Assembly: GCA_038239005.1 (NCBI GenBank)
Contig: JBBSFE010000017.1
Coordinates: 1 to 64,000 of the forward strand
From: DASXHD01 sp038239005
GTDB lineage: Bacteria > Myxococcota_A > Polyangia > Polyangiales > Polyangiaceae
DNA: 64,000 nucleotides
Reading direction: 5' to 3'
The notes under the pieces are model-generated. The model was not told the DNA's origin. It saw only the letters and a list, made by a program, of their open reading frames with translations, and did no database searches. Shown piece after piece: positions 41,536-50,207 of this stretch. Both the position numbers and the translations under genes were made by a program. The number at the start of each line of letters is the position of its first letter. The first letter of the stretch is position 1.

Positions 41536-43326
41536 TCAGTGCGGGGTCGGAGGCACAACGACGCTGTTGATCGGCTTCACGCTCGCGCCGGCGGGGTACG
41601 CGTAGCTCGATGCGCTGTCGTAGCCCCACACCGTGATGCCGAATTTCTCGCTGCTGCTGATGTTGTGAAGCCCGTTGTCGCACGAGCCGACCGCCGTGCC
41701 CGCGTGGCGCAAGTCGACGTGCGTGTATTGGTACGTGGCCGACGTGCCGATGGGGAGCCAACCGGTGACGGGTCCGGACATGCAGTCGAGCTTCACGTCT
41801 TTGAAGGTGTTGTCGCTCGCCTTCTCGCGGATGAGCGCGATCTCCGTGTAGCCGTAGGTCGGGTCCGTGAAAAAGATGTACGACTGTAGGAACTGCGCTT
41901 GCGGAACGACGTTGACCGTTTCGGGGCCGCCTACGGTGTAGTCGGTCGCTTCGTTGGTGGCGACGACGTAGTCGTTGCCGAGCGCTTTGATCGGCGGGAT
42001 CTGCTGGTGTGCGGCGTCGCAGTCGCCGCCGGGTCGGTGCGAAGCGAGATAGAACGGGTGTGCGGCGTCTTGTGACTTCACGTGGAACGCAGGAGTGCCT
42101 GCGCCGAATTCGACCAGCTGACCCAACTTGATCGTCGCGGGCGCGCCCGCGATTCCCGAGGGCTCGTACGTGAGCGTCGTGCCGTCGACCATGCCGACGA
42201 TGCGGTACGGTGGCGGATCGTTTTGCGTCATGCAGAAGTGCTCGCCCCACACGCCGAACGGCACGGTCGATTGCGCGACGCTGCCGGTGAGATCGTTACC
42301 CGAGCTGTCTGCGAGCTCCATGATGTGGATCGTCTCGCCCTTGTTGATCGTGTACGTGACCGCAACGTTCTTCGTTGCTCCGGCGATGCCGCCGGCGGCG
42401 GTGATGTTCGTCGTTGGCAGGAGCGTGATCGACGTGCCGTCTTGCTGCGCGATGAGGTCGATGCCGGCCGGGAAGCCGAAGTTGTTCGAGCTGCCCATCG
42501 TCGTCGCGACGTAGTTGTTGTCCCACGCGGTCGTTGGGAGAAGGAGCGTCGCGCTCGAGATGTACGAGATTGCGCCGCCGTACGGATAGATGTCGTAGAC
42601 GACTGCGGGAACGTCGGTCTTGATCTCGATGGCGTGGCCTTTGCCGGTGAGGTGCGGGTTCACCATGTCTTCGTTCGACACCGCAGCCTGCACGCTCGAC
42701 GGGCAATTGCATTTCAGCGTGCCCGCGCCCGGCACGTAGTCGTTCAAGAAAACGATCGCCATGCTGTTCGGCGGAATGCCGGTCGACGGAATTTTTTGAT
42801 ACGTGAGCGACGACCCCGAGCCCTTCGGGAGGTACGCGAAGTTGTTGCCGTTGATCGTGTTGCCCTTCCACACGAGCGTCACGTTCATGTCCGTGGACCA
42901 GTTGTTGTTCACGAACGCAGCGAAGCAGTTACCTGCAGCGCCGCCGCTGTTGTACGGCGTGCTCCATGCGTCGGCTGGGATGGCGTAGTAGTCGCAACCG
43001 ATCGAGCTCTTGTTCGCGGCGGCTGCGTCGCACGCGGGGATGCATCCCGATGGCCCGCATCCTGTGTTGCCCGTGCATGTCTGGACGACTGTCGGGTTGT
43101 CTCCGCATGTGAGCAGCTCGTGAAGATCAGCGGAGCACTGCGTGCACCCTCCTGCGTCGTTTCCGCCTTCGATGTTGAAGACGGGTCCCCCATCGGAGTT
43201 GGTTCCTCCGGTGTCGCCGCCCGCGCCCGAGTCGTCATCGCCGAAACCATTTCCGTGACCGCTACACGCGGCGAATGAACCAACCACGAGCCCGACCGCC
43301 ACGAAGGATTGAAAGACGATGCGCAT
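41536..43326 (-). CDS. IgGFc-binding-domain-like lipoprotein
   Basis: The 596-residue lipoprotein has its lipobox at SFAAC (about residue 21) and an Asp/Gly tether, then a Cys-rich linker (CTQCSADLHELLTCGDN, TGNTGCGPSGC). From about residue 95 the pattern is that of the IgGFc-binding protein N-terminal domain common in myxobacteria: NSMAIVFLNDYVPG, GHAIEIKTDVPAVVYDIYPY, LLPTTAWDNNYVATT, ISYISSATLLL and VVATNEATDYTVGGPETVNV. It is probably an adhesive surface protein. It faces the membrane-protein gene at 43441 in divergent orientation, with an operator-like inverted repeat between. Confidence 0.8.
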   Translation of the reverse strand: MRIVFQSFVAVGLVVGSFAACSGHGNGFGDDDSGAGGDTGGTNSDGGPVFNIEGGNDAGGCTQCSADLHELLTCGDNPTVVQTCTGNTGCGPSGCIPACDAAAANKSSIGCDYYAIPADAWSTPYNSGGAAGNCFAAFVNNNWSTDMNVTLVWKGNTINGNNFAYLPKGSGSSLTYQKIPSTGIPPNSMAIVFLNDYVPGAGTLKCNCPSSVQAAVSNEDMVNPHLTGKGHAIEIKTDVPAVVYDIYPYGGAISYISSATLLLPTTAWDNNYVATTMGSSNNFGFPAGIDLIAQQDGTSITLLPTTNITAAGGIAGATKNVAVTYTINKGETIHIMELADSSGNDLTGSVAQSTVPFGVWGEHFCMTQNDPPPYRIVGMVDGTTLTYEPSGIAGAPATIKLGQLVEFGAGTPAFHVKSQDAAHPFYLASHRPGGDCDAAHQQIPPIKALGNDYVVATNEATDYTVGGPETVNVVPQAQFLQSYIFFTDPTYGYTEIALIREKASDNTFKDVKLDCMSGPVTGWLPIGTSATYQYTHVDLRHAGTAVGSCDNGLHNISSSEKFGITVWGYDSASSYAYPAGASVKPINSVVVPPTPH

Positions 43327-43369
43327 GCGCCGAAATCTCGCACGGTTGCCGTCGTCGCGTTAGGTGAAA

Positions 43370-43390
43370 ATTGTACAGTTGCTGCACAAT
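43370..43390. promoter_or_regulatory. ATTGTACAG/CTGCACAAT inverted repeat
   Basis: A 9-3-9 inverted repeat with a single mismatched pair lies between divergent genes, 44 nt from the start at 43326 and 51 nt from that at 43441. The AT-rich, symmetric site in a GC-rich genome suits a dimeric repressor operator; the regulator is not known. Confidence 0.5.
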
Positions 43391-43440
43391 GTGTGGGGAA
43401 ACGCCCTACGCCGCACTGCGTCGCAACCCGGAGTGACAAC

Positions 43441-43848
43441 ATGGACCTAGCAACCTTGAGCGGCTTTGTGGGTGGCGCTTTCATCTTCGGCGCGCTCGCC
43501 ATCCCGATTGTGCATTGTGTTTTTGCGCACCGGCGCGCCGTGGTGACCTCGCGGGTGACGCGAACGCATGTCGTGTTTGGTTTCAGCGCGGCGGCGATGG
43601 CCATCGTGCACACGATTGCGGCGATCCCCGAGCTCGGATCGTCCGCGGTGATACGCGCCGGAATGATCGCGCTCGTGCCCGCGTGCATCGCGTTCTTCCT
43701 TCTCTTCGCGCACGTCGGTGTCGGCCTACGCCTGCGACATCCAACGCTCAAGAAACGCCCGAAGGTCCGTCGCCTGCACGTCATCCTCGCGCTCTCGATC
43801 GTCACGACCGTCACCGTGCACGTGGTGGCGCTCCTCGTCTCATCGTGA
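43441..43848 (+). CDS. four-helix membrane protein, unknown
   Basis: The 135-residue protein starts at ATG 43441 (CGGAG upstream). It has four predicted membrane helices (about residues 5-27, 41-62, 70-92, 107-130) with a His near helix 2 (AIVHTIAAIPEL) and a short basic loop (RLRHPTLKKRPKVRRLH). No family was recognised; haem or quinone binding is possible from the conserved-looking His residues, but this is speculation. Confidence 0.72.
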   Translation: MDLATLSGFVGGAFIFGALAIPIVHCVFAHRRAVVTSRVTRTHVVFGFSAAAMAIVHTIAAIPELGSSAVIRAGMIALVPACIAFFLLFAHVGVGLRLRHPTLKKRPKVRRLHVILALSIVTTVTVHVVALLVSS

Positions 43849-43875
43849 GCGCCGCTGCATCGCCAAGAGCGCGCG

Positions 43876-44580
43876 TTAGAGCTCGCTCGCGGCGTGGCGG
43901 AGCGCGGCGGATGCCTTTTCGGTGACGGGGAGGCCGTGGGCTACGTCGATGCGCGTGACCTTGTCCGTCGCGAGGCGTTCGAGGTGCGTGCGGAATGCTT
44001 TCTTGTCGTCGACGACGGCGATGCGCGCCGGGAATGTGACTTTGAGCGCGTCGCTCTTGAAGCCGCCGAGGCCCATCATGAAGCCAACGAACCCGGGCAG
44101 CGAGCGGTTGTTCATCAAGCCGTCGCAGAAGACGAGCGTTGTCTCGGCACCGCTGTCGACGAGCAAAACGCCCTCGCGACCTTTCGTGCCCTCGAGCACT
44201 TCGTATCGGACGCCGTCGCCGAGCGTCGGCAATGTGTCGTCGACCTTGACGATCTGCTCGACCTTCTCTTTCGATCCCGCCGGCGCGACGACGCGCATCG
44301 CGGGATAGCGTTCTTTGTAGATGCGCGAGTCCATGCGGTGACCGCCGTTCGGGACGATCAGGAACGCGGGCGTGCCCCACGCTTCGAGCTCTTTCATCTG
44401 TTCGTCGTCGAGCGCGATCGCGTTGTGGACGACGAGACGTCCGTCGGCGAGGCGTGCGACGTGCATCGCGCGCGAGAAGGGCGCGCCGGGAAATTTCGCT
44501 TCGACGCGCCAAAGGTTGTCGCGAATTTTCTCGATCGCTCCGTGCGGAAACACGGTCCACTTTTCGAACGGCTTTGCCAT
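43876..44580 (-). CDS. DUF4336-like metallo-beta-lactamase-fold protein
   Basis: The protein has 234 residues from ATG 44580. The visible pattern MAKPFEKWTVFPHGAIEKI, LVVHNAIALDDEQMKELEAW, AFLIVPNGGHRMDSRIYKER and GVLLVDSGAETTLVFCDGLM is that of the DUF4336 family, which has a metallo-beta-lactamase fold. The N-rich segment NGGHRMD may contain metal ligands. The substrate is unknown. The longer ORF up to 44712 would run over the next gene's leader and was not used. Confidence 0.78.
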   Translation of the reverse strand: MAKPFEKWTVFPHGAIEKIRDNLWRVEAKFPGAPFSRAMHVARLADGRLVVHNAIALDDEQMKELEAWGTPAFLIVPNGGHRMDSRIYKERYPAMRVVAPAGSKEKVEQIVKVDDTLPTLGDGVRYEVLEGTKGREGVLLVDSGAETTLVFCDGLMNNRSLPGFVGFMMGLGGFKSDALKVTFPARIAVVDDKKAFRTHLERLATDKVTRIDVAHGLPVTEKASAALRHAASEL

Positions 44581-44674
44581 GGCGCGTACCTTAGTCGCGA
44601 TAACATCGCCGGTGACGAGGATGTTAATGGGTTCCCAAACCGAATGGTTACGTGGAAACGTCAAGACGGGCATC

Positions 44675-45160
44675 GTGCGGAAGTCGATCGCTATCGGGTT
44701 CATCGCGTTCATGACGTTTGCGGTCGCGTGCGGGGCGCGGTCGGAGCTCGACGGCGAGCCGATCGGCGTTGCGTTCGATGGCGGCTCGGATGCGCGGCCT
44801 CACGTGTGTCGGAACGGGAGCGTCGGCGATGGCGTAACGTGCGTCAGTCGCGCCGCGCTCGGTGATCTCGTGTCGAAGGCGTGCTCTTCGTTCGAGAGTC
44901 GCGAGATCTACGACGCCGGCGGCGAGTGCAGCGCTGATGAATTCAGCTCGGAGCTCTATCACTGCTGTCCATCATCGTGCTGGAGCAGCATCGGCCTCGT
45001 GAATCAAGGGTGCGAGGCCGTTCAAGTCGCCGAAGGCCGCGCTCCCGCGCTGTGTCAGACGAAGGGCATGAACGTCGACTACGCTCACTCGTATCTCGGA
45101 ACGGATCCGAAGTGCGGCGCCGGCGAGACGACGACAACGTACGTATCGTGCTGCCCCTGA
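44675..45160 (+). CDS. Cys-rich small lipoprotein
   Basis: The 161-residue protein starts at GTG 44675 with VRKSIAIGFIAFMTFAVACG (lipobox Cys at about 19) and a short Asp tether. The mature part has about 12 cysteines in CC and CxxC pairs (YHCCPSSCWSSIG, VSCCP at the end). The pattern suggests a disulfide-rich extracellular domain. It is divergent from the DUF4336 gene. Confidence 0.72.
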   Translation: MRKSIAIGFIAFMTFAVACGARSELDGEPIGVAFDGGSDARPHVCRNGSVGDGVTCVSRAALGDLVSKACSSFESREIYDAGGECSADEFSSELYHCCPSSCWSSIGLVNQGCEAVQVAEGRAPALCQTKGMNVDYAHSYLGTDPKCGAGETTTTYVSCCP

Positions 45161-45182
45161 CCAAGAAACCTGTGTGCCACGC

Positions 45183-45201
45183 GCTGCACACAGCGTGCAG
45201 C
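45183..45201. terminator. GCTGCAC/GTGCAGC hairpin after the lipoprotein gene
   Basis: A perfect 7-5-7 inverted repeat lies 23 nt after the stop at 45160. No T-run follows, so its strength as a terminator is unclear; a longer imperfect pairing surrounds it. The 45202-45425 stretch has no gene. Confidence 0.35.
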
Positions 45202-45425
45202 ATGGTGCAAACGCGGCGCGGGTGATGAGCGCGAAACGCGGGGCATTTGCGCGGCACGCGAGGTGCATTGTGGCTGAGCATGAAACCCGACGCAGCGCCC
45301 ACGACGTGGCGACCGCCGCCTCCTTTGAAGTCGTCATCCTCGCAAACGCGACGCGTTCGGTTGCCGTCGGCCTGCGTGGAGATCGTCATCACGAGTCCGA
45401 CCGACTCGCGCTGCGAAGCGCGGAG

Positions 45426-46088
45426 TTAGTCGCACCAGCGAACGGCAGGGATGCGCTCGAGCGGTTCGCGGTTGAGGAGGACTCGGTGCCAGCCGCGCAG
45501 AGAGAGCGGCTTGTGGTCCGGATGCCAGACTTGGCCGCGCGCGTAGATGCGCAAGCCCGGTTCGCGCACGTAGACTTCCGTTGCGACGTGTTGGCGGCCA
45601 TGGCGGCGGATGCGCGCGACTTCGGCGATTCCGCCCGCGCGGGTGTCGCGAGGCGACACGAGGTTTAGCTCGGCGCGTTCGGTCGCGGTGACCGGGACGA
45701 AGAACCACTCGCCTTGGCGGCGAACGATGCCGCGGCGATATTCGTCTGGGATTTCCGGCGCGAGTGCTTCGTGCGCGTCGACGATGTTCGCGATGGGACG
45801 CGGGAGCTGCGCGATGAAGAGATGCGCTTCGTCGCGCCCGCACAAGAAATGACGCGTGCGAACGGGCTCGTCGACCACGAGCACGAGCTGGCGCTGCGCG
45901 CGATCGGTCGCGGTGACGTCGACGCGATTGCGCGCGTTACCCAAGAAGAGGCGGAAGCGCTCATGACGGTCGGCCTGACCGATGTCGAGCTGCACGACTT
46001 CAGCGGAGTGCCGCAAAATGAGAGGTTGTTTTTCGACGACGAGCGAAAGCCCCGCCGTGGAGAACGTACGCAAGAGAGCCAATGACAT
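45426..46088 (-). CDS. hypothetical protein
   Basis: The protein has 220 residues with no signal peptide or membrane segment. It is rich in Arg and Asp, with strands such as RRGIVRRQGEWFFVPVTATE, ELNLVSPRDTRAGGIAEVAR and HPDHKPLSLRGWHRVLLNRE; the W-H-P-D-H-K segment might bind metal. No family could be recognised. Its start is 69 nt from the next gene on the same strand, which ends at 46158, so both may be cotranscribed. Confidence 0.6.
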   Translation of the reverse strand: MSLALLRTFSTAGLSLVVEKQPLILRHSAEVVQLDIGQADRHERFRLFLGNARNRVDVTATDRAQRQLVLVVDEPVRTRHFLCGRDEAHLFIAQLPRPIANIVDAHEALAPEIPDEYRRGIVRRQGEWFFVPVTATERAELNLVSPRDTRAGGIAEVARIRRHGRQHVATEVYVREPGLRIYARGQVWHPDHKPLSLRGWHRVLLNREPLERIPAVRWCD

Positions 46089-46157
46089 GATCCACTAGCG
46101 ACGTAGAGCGCGCGCTGACCTGACTTGGCTTCGAGGTTGACGAAATACGGGCTCGAG

Positions 46158-46625
46158 TCAGTTCGGTTTCTCGGGCGGCTTGCGCGGTGCGATGAACATC
46201 GGGATGCGGTCCATCTCGAACGGGTCTTCGGCGTCTTCGGCGTCGAGATCTTCCGCGAGTGACGACGCAATGCTGAACGCGATCGGCCACGCTTCGCGGT
46301 TGTGCTCGTCGTTCGAGTGGACGCGGAGCACGGGGCCTTCGTCGTCGACGATGTCGAGTTGGACCGTGTATGCGTCCGCGTTGCGCGGCGGATCCATTTC
46401 GTGACGCCACTCCCAATCGAGCTGGCCTTCGCGCGCCGAAAGCTTCGCTGCGATCGCATCGACGTCGGCGGGACGAAACACGACGCGAAGTGCGCGCGCG
46501 TCATTCGCACCGACGAGCGCGACCGAAATGCCCGCTGGAAGGAGCGCACGCACGCGCGCGACGAGATCGGCGTCCGAATACGTTTCCACCGGTTGTGGGA
46601 GAACCCACTCTTCGCCGAAGCTCAT
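46158..46625 (-). CDS. hypothetical protein, cytoplasmic
   Basis: The 155-residue soluble protein starts MSFGEEWVLPQPVETYSDAD and has a charged middle (REGQLDWEWRHEMDPPRNAD) and a C-terminal acidic stretch (SSLAEDLDAEDAEDPFEMD). No known family was recognised. It lies upstream of the 45426 gene on the same strand. Confidence 0.65.
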   Translation of the reverse strand: MSFGEEWVLPQPVETYSDADLVARVRALLPAGISVALVGANDARALRVVFRPADVDAIAAKLSAREGQLDWEWRHEMDPPRNADAYTVQLDIVDDEGPVLRVHSNDEHNREAWPIAFSIASSLAEDLDAEDAEDPFEMDRIPMFIAPRKPPEKPN

Positions 46626-46697
46626 GACCGCAACCTAGCAAGTTCGAGCGCGACGTGACGGTTGAGCGTAGACTTCCGACACCAGAGGTTGGCAGCC

Positions 46698-48128
46698 ATG
46701 CATGTCCGTACGCTCGGCGCTCTCGCCGTGATCATTTCGGTTCCGGTCCTGTTTGCTTGGGGCTGCGGCGGGCCAACCAAATTCGGTGAGGATGGCGGCG
46801 TCGATGCCGATGTCGACGCAGTCGACGACGTCACGAATCCCATTTTTCCGGAGGGCGCCATCGCCGACGCGCCAGGGTGCGTGAACCTCCAATGCGACAT
46901 CAACCTGTGCGGCGGCAACACGGCCGCCACGACGTTGTCGGGAACGGTGTACGCGCCCAACGGCGTCTTGCCGCTCTACAACGTCATCGTCTACGTGCCG
47001 AACGCGCCGGTGGATCCGTTCACGCCGGGCGTCACGTGCGATCAGTGCGGCGCCGCAGCGTCGGGCAGTCCGATCGCCGTCGCGCTCACCGATTCGAAAG
47101 GTCACTTTTCGGTTCAAGGTGTGCCGTCGGGCTCGAAGATCCCTGTCGTCATCCAAGTCGGCAAATGGCGCCGGCAGATCGTCGTCGACACCGTGAACCC
47201 GTGCGTCGACAACCCCATTGGCCAACAAGTGAGCGGCGTCGAGCAGCTCACGCGGTTGCCGAAGAATCAGCAAGAAGGCGACATGCCAAAGATCGCCATC
47301 ACGACGGGCGGCTGCGATCAGCTCGGTTGCATCATGCCGAAGATCGGCATCGACCCGAAAGAATACGCGGCCGGTCCGACTTCGTCGGCGGTGAAACCCA
47401 AGACCGCCATCAGCTTCTATTCCGGCGGCGGCGCAGGTGCACCGACTGGCTCGCCACCCGCGCAACCGTTTTGGACCGACGTCAATCAACTCAAGAATTT
47501 CGATTTGGCCATTCTCTCGTGCGAATGCCACGAGCCCAACGACGCGAACCAAAGCTCCTATGACGCAATACAGAAGTATCTCGAAGCCGGCGGCCGCATC
47601 TTCACGACCGACTTCATGTACGTCTGGTACAAATTCAGCAAAGACACCGATCTCAACGCGACACCGTGGGCGTGGCCGGGCGGCGCGCCGGGTGGTGTGA
47701 GCCCGTTCCTCATCGACACTTCGTTTCCGAAGGGCAAGTCGCTCGCCGACTGGCTCTACTACGTGTCGTCGATCGTTCCCTATAAGGCGCAAACGACGCA
47801 GCCGCCGGTCAACGGGCAGTTCCCCGTGCAGGTCGCCTACGACAACATCAAAGGCATCAACACGAAGTACGGCCTCGAGTGGGCGCACTCGGGTGGCGAT
47901 CCGAAATTCGTCACGATGAACATGCCGTCGAAGAACCCGCCCGCGCAGCAGTGCGGCAAAGCCGTCCACCTCGACGCGCACATCAGCGTCGGCGACTCGG
48001 TCGACACCAACTACCCCGCCGACTGCAACGCGAACGCCAAAGAAACCGAGCTCGCCACGGTGTTCTTCTTGTTCGACCTCTCCTCGTGTATCCAAGACGA
48101 CACGGTGGCCCCCATCGTCCCGAAGTGA
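46698..48128 (+). CDS. lipoprotein with carboxypeptidase-regulatory-like domain
   Basis: The 476-residue lipoprotein starts at ATG 46698, lipobox AWGC (about 20), then an Asp/Val tether. Residues about 65-170 form a carboxypeptidase-regulatory-like beta-sandwich (TTLSGTVYAPNGVLPLYNVI, VALTDSKGHFSVQGVPSGSK). A second domain from about 230 has FDLAILSCECHEPND, GGRIFTTDFMYVWYKFS and KYGLEWAHSGGDPKF; it has a Rossmann-like pattern similar to ThuA/glutamine-amidotransferase-like folds, but this is a weak call. Extracellular. Confidence 0.72.
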   Translation: MHVRTLGALAVIISVPVLFAWGCGGPTKFGEDGGVDADVDAVDDVTNPIFPEGAIADAPGCVNLQCDINLCGGNTAATTLSGTVYAPNGVLPLYNVIVYVPNAPVDPFTPGVTCDQCGAAASGSPIAVALTDSKGHFSVQGVPSGSKIPVVIQVGKWRRQIVVDTVNPCVDNPIGQQVSGVEQLTRLPKNQQEGDMPKIAITTGGCDQLGCIMPKIGIDPKEYAAGPTSSAVKPKTAISFYSGGGAGAPTGSPPAQPFWTDVNQLKNFDLAILSCECHEPNDANQSSYDAIQKYLEAGGRIFTTDFMYVWYKFSKDTDLNATPWAWPGGAPGGVSPFLIDTSFPKGKSLADWLYYVSSIVPYKAQTTQPPVNGQFPVQVAYDNIKGINTKYGLEWAHSGGDPKFVTMNMPSKNPPAQQCGKAVHLDAHISVGDSVDTNYPADCNANAKETELATVFFLFDLSSCIQDDTVAPIVPK

Positions 48129-48132
48129 ACGG

Positions 48133-48579
48133 GTGAACGACATGCAAGCGTATCCGAACTATCCGATGCAACCGGACCCCGCGGTGACGCGGGCGAAGGA
48201 CGAGAGTGACCTCAACACCCTTTCCATCCTTCACTACATCTGGACGGGGCTACTCGGGTGTTCGGCGTTCGGCATCGTTGGGTACTTCATCGCGATCGCG
48301 GCGTTCGTCGCGAACGCGCCCTCGCATTCGCACGCCGCCGATAACGAGATGGCAGCGGGCGTGATGGTCATCATGGGCGTCGTGATGGGCGTGCTCATGA
48401 TTCCGCTCTTCATCCTCCACTTGCTCGCCGCGGCCGGCCTGAAGAAACGCACGCGCTACACACTCGCGCTCGTGATGTCGGGCTTCGCGTGCCTCAGCGT
48501 TCCCTTCGGAACCGGCCTCGGCATCTGGACAATCATGGTGCTCCAACGCCCGACCGTGAAGTCTCTCTTTGCGCGCTGA
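48133..48579 (+). CDS. small membrane protein, DUF4870-like
   Basis: The 148-residue protein starts at GTG 48133 (ATG 48142 possible), four bases after the preceding stop. It has three predicted membrane helices: LLGCSAFGIVGYFIAIAAFV, GVMVIMGVVMGVLMIPLFIL and LVMSGFACLSVPFGTGLGIW, with an N-terminal cytoplasmic segment. The pattern is close to small DUF4870-type membrane proteins. Function is unknown. It is likely cotranscribed with the lipoprotein gene. Confidence 0.68.
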   Translation: MNDMQAYPNYPMQPDPAVTRAKDESDLNTLSILHYIWTGLLGCSAFGIVGYFIAIAAFVANAPSHSHAADNEMAAGVMVIMGVVMGVLMIPLFILHLLAAAGLKKRTRYTLALVMSGFACLSVPFGTGLGIWTIMVLQRPTVKSLFAR

Positions 48580-48591
48580 GCTCGCGCGACC

Positions 48592-49197
48592 CTAGCCGAT
48601 GACGGTTTGCCACGTGGGGCGCGTGCTGATGCGCGTCCACCAGCTCGATACGTGCGGGTTCGCGGTCAGGAATGTCTTGGCGGGGCCGCCCATCAGGTAT
48701 TCCGCGTACGGCATGTAGCCGATGTCGGCGAGCGTGAAGGTTGGGCCGGCGATGAAGTCGGTTTTCGCGAGTTGTTTGTCCATCACCGAGCACGTTAGCG
48801 TCAGGGCTTTGCCCGCGGCTTCGAGGACGGCCGGGTCTTGGGCGCGCTTGAACGTGTGCTCGTAGATGAACTTCATCGCGTTGACAGAGAACTCCGAAGT
48901 CTCCACGCTGATCCACTGTTCCATTTTTGCGCGCCCTTGTGCGTCGCCCGGGACGAGGTGCCCGTTCGCGCGCTCGTTCAAGTAACGGCAGATCGCGCGG
49001 GACTCGAACATCTCGAAGCCGTCGTCGTCGATGGTCGGGATGCGGCCGAAAGGTTGGCGGCTGATGTGCGGCTCTTGTTTGTGCTCGCCTTTCGTGAAGT
49101 CGACCACGTTCATCTCGAACGGCGTCTTCAGCTCCGCGAGCGTCATGAGGACTTTGCGCGTGCAGGTGCTCCGGGGATTTCCGTAGAGTTTGATCAT
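48592..49197 (-). CDS. glutathione S-transferase
   Basis: The 201-residue protein has the thioredoxin-fold N-terminus (MIKLYGNPRSTCTRKVLMTL) with Ser/Thr/Cys near residues 10-13 as glutathione-contacting group, GRIPTIDDDGFEMFESRAIC (cis-Pro and the glutathione-binding E-S) and the all-helical C-terminal domain with FIAGPTFTLADIGYMPYAE (N-capping box). It should conjugate or use glutathione. It is preceded by the response-regulator gene on the same strand, with 16 bases between. Confidence 0.9.
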   Translation of the reverse strand: MIKLYGNPRSTCTRKVLMTLAELKTPFEMNVVDFTKGEHKQEPHISRQPFGRIPTIDDDGFEMFESRAICRYLNERANGHLVPGDAQGRAKMEQWISVETSEFSVNAMKFIYEHTFKRAQDPAVLEAAGKALTLTCSVMDKQLAKTDFIAGPTFTLADIGYMPYAEYLMGGPAKTFLTANPHVSSWWTRISTRPTWQTVIG

Positions 49198-49213
49198 GGT
49201 CAGCGAGACCGTA

Positions 49214-49639
49214 TCACCGGATCGCGTTCATCACCGCTGTGCGTAGGTCGTCGACCTCGAACGGCTTTTGGAACAGCGCGTAGACACCCGGCGGCGCTTT
49301 CGTCTTGTACGCCGTCATGAGCACGACCGGCGTGGTCGACCCCTGAGCCCGGAGGCGCTCGACGAGGTCGAGGCCGTCGACGCGCGGCATGCGCACGTCG
49401 CTCACGAACAAATCCGGAGGATGCGTTTGCGCGAGCTCGAGCGCCTCGGCGCCGTCGTGGGCTTCGTGGACGTCGTAGCCGTCGCATCGGAGAATCGTCG
49501 CCACGACCTCACGGACGTCATCGTCGTCGTCGGCGACGATGACGCACACAGGGCGCGCCAACTCATCCGCCTCGCTCTTCGTCCGCGGAACGACCCCAGC
49601 CTTGGGATCGGTGAGCGCCTCGTCGTTGAAGTCAGACAT
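49214..49639 (-). CDS. single-domain response regulator
   Basis: The 141-residue protein has a receiver domain from about residue 30: acidic pair in VIVADDDDDVREVV, phospho-acceptor Asp in DLFVSDVRMPRVDGLD (about 80), Thr in VVLMTAYK and Lys in ALFQKPFE. No output domain follows, so it acts by protein interaction (CheY/Spo0F-like). The first 25 residues (MSDFNDEALTDPKAGVVPRT) are extra and acidic. No kinase is adjacent. Confidence 0.92.
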   Translation of the reverse strand: MSDFNDEALTDPKAGVVPRTKSEADELARPVCVIVADDDDDVREVVATILRCDGYDVHEAHDGAEALELAQTHPPDLFVSDVRMPRVDGLDLVERLRAQGSTTPVVLMTAYKTKAPPGVYALFQKPFEVDDLRTAVMNAIR

Positions 49640-49751
49640 GCTATCTCTATGAGCACACATCGTGCCGTCTGGTTTTCCGCAGGTTTTCGCCTATTCGCCT
49701 ACACGGGCGCCACATTGTCCGGATTTTTCCACAGTGAGCTAGGCTGTTTGG

Positions 49752-50156
49752 GTGCGTTCAATGATTGCCTCAGCCTGCGTGGCGTTCCTCGTCGCGGCCT
49801 GTACGGCTGACTCGTTTTCCGGCGCTGACGGCGCCACGTGTCCCGCGCTCGCGGGCAAGTACGATCCGAGCGGCTCAGGCGCTGCTTGCCCGAGCGGAGG
49901 CGGCCCGGCGATATGCATCACGCAAACCGGCTGCACGATCACCTTCGGCGCCGGCAACATCAGCGGCAACATCGCCATCGGCACCGACGGCTCTTTCACC
50001 AACCAGGCGGTGATGGAGGGCTCGCTTTCTCGCAGCGGATGCGACGGGACGTGGGACCAAGGGTCAGCCACGCTGTCGATTACGTGCGGCGGCGCAACAG
50101 ACAGCTCGCAAAGCTGCGTCGAGACCCTCACGCGCAAGTCAACCAGCTGCAACTGA
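49752..50156 (+). CDS. small lipoprotein
   Basis: The 134-residue protein starts at GTG 49752 with VRSMIASACVAFLVAACTAD (lipobox Cys at about 17), then a beta-rich Gly/Ser/Thr domain with several cysteine pairs (PAICITQTGCTITFG, CDGTW, ITCGG) typical of small extracellular beta-barrels such as lipocalin-like folds. Function is unknown. Confidence 0.75.
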   Translation: MRSMIASACVAFLVAACTADSFSGADGATCPALAGKYDPSGSGAACPSGGGPAICITQTGCTITFGAGNISGNIAIGTDGSFTNQAVMEGSLSRSGCDGTWDQGSATLSITCGGATDSSQSCVETLTRKSTSCN

Positions 50157-50182
50157 CGCACACCCGAATAGCTTGATTCATA

Positions 50183-50196
50183 CTTGACTACTCAAG
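50183..50196. promoter_or_regulatory. CTTGA/TCAAG inverted repeat ahead of the MarR-like gene
   Basis: A 5-4-5 inverted repeat (core TTGACTACTCAA), with an extra half-site CTTGA at 50172, lies about 12 nt upstream of the MarR-like start codon. This is the typical place and symmetry for a MarR autorepression operator. Confidence 0.5.
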
Positions 50197-50207
50197 CATT
50201 CGGTCGC

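Noticed and set aside
42082..43278. 398-aa plus-strand ORF antisense to the IgGFc-binding-like gene
   Set aside because: Val/Arg/Asp-rich shadow of a real gene with lipobox and domain.
46635..48143. 502-aa minus-strand ORF antisense to the lipoprotein gene at 46698
   Set aside because: Arg/Asp/Val-rich with no domain; the sense strand has a signal peptide and recognisable domains.
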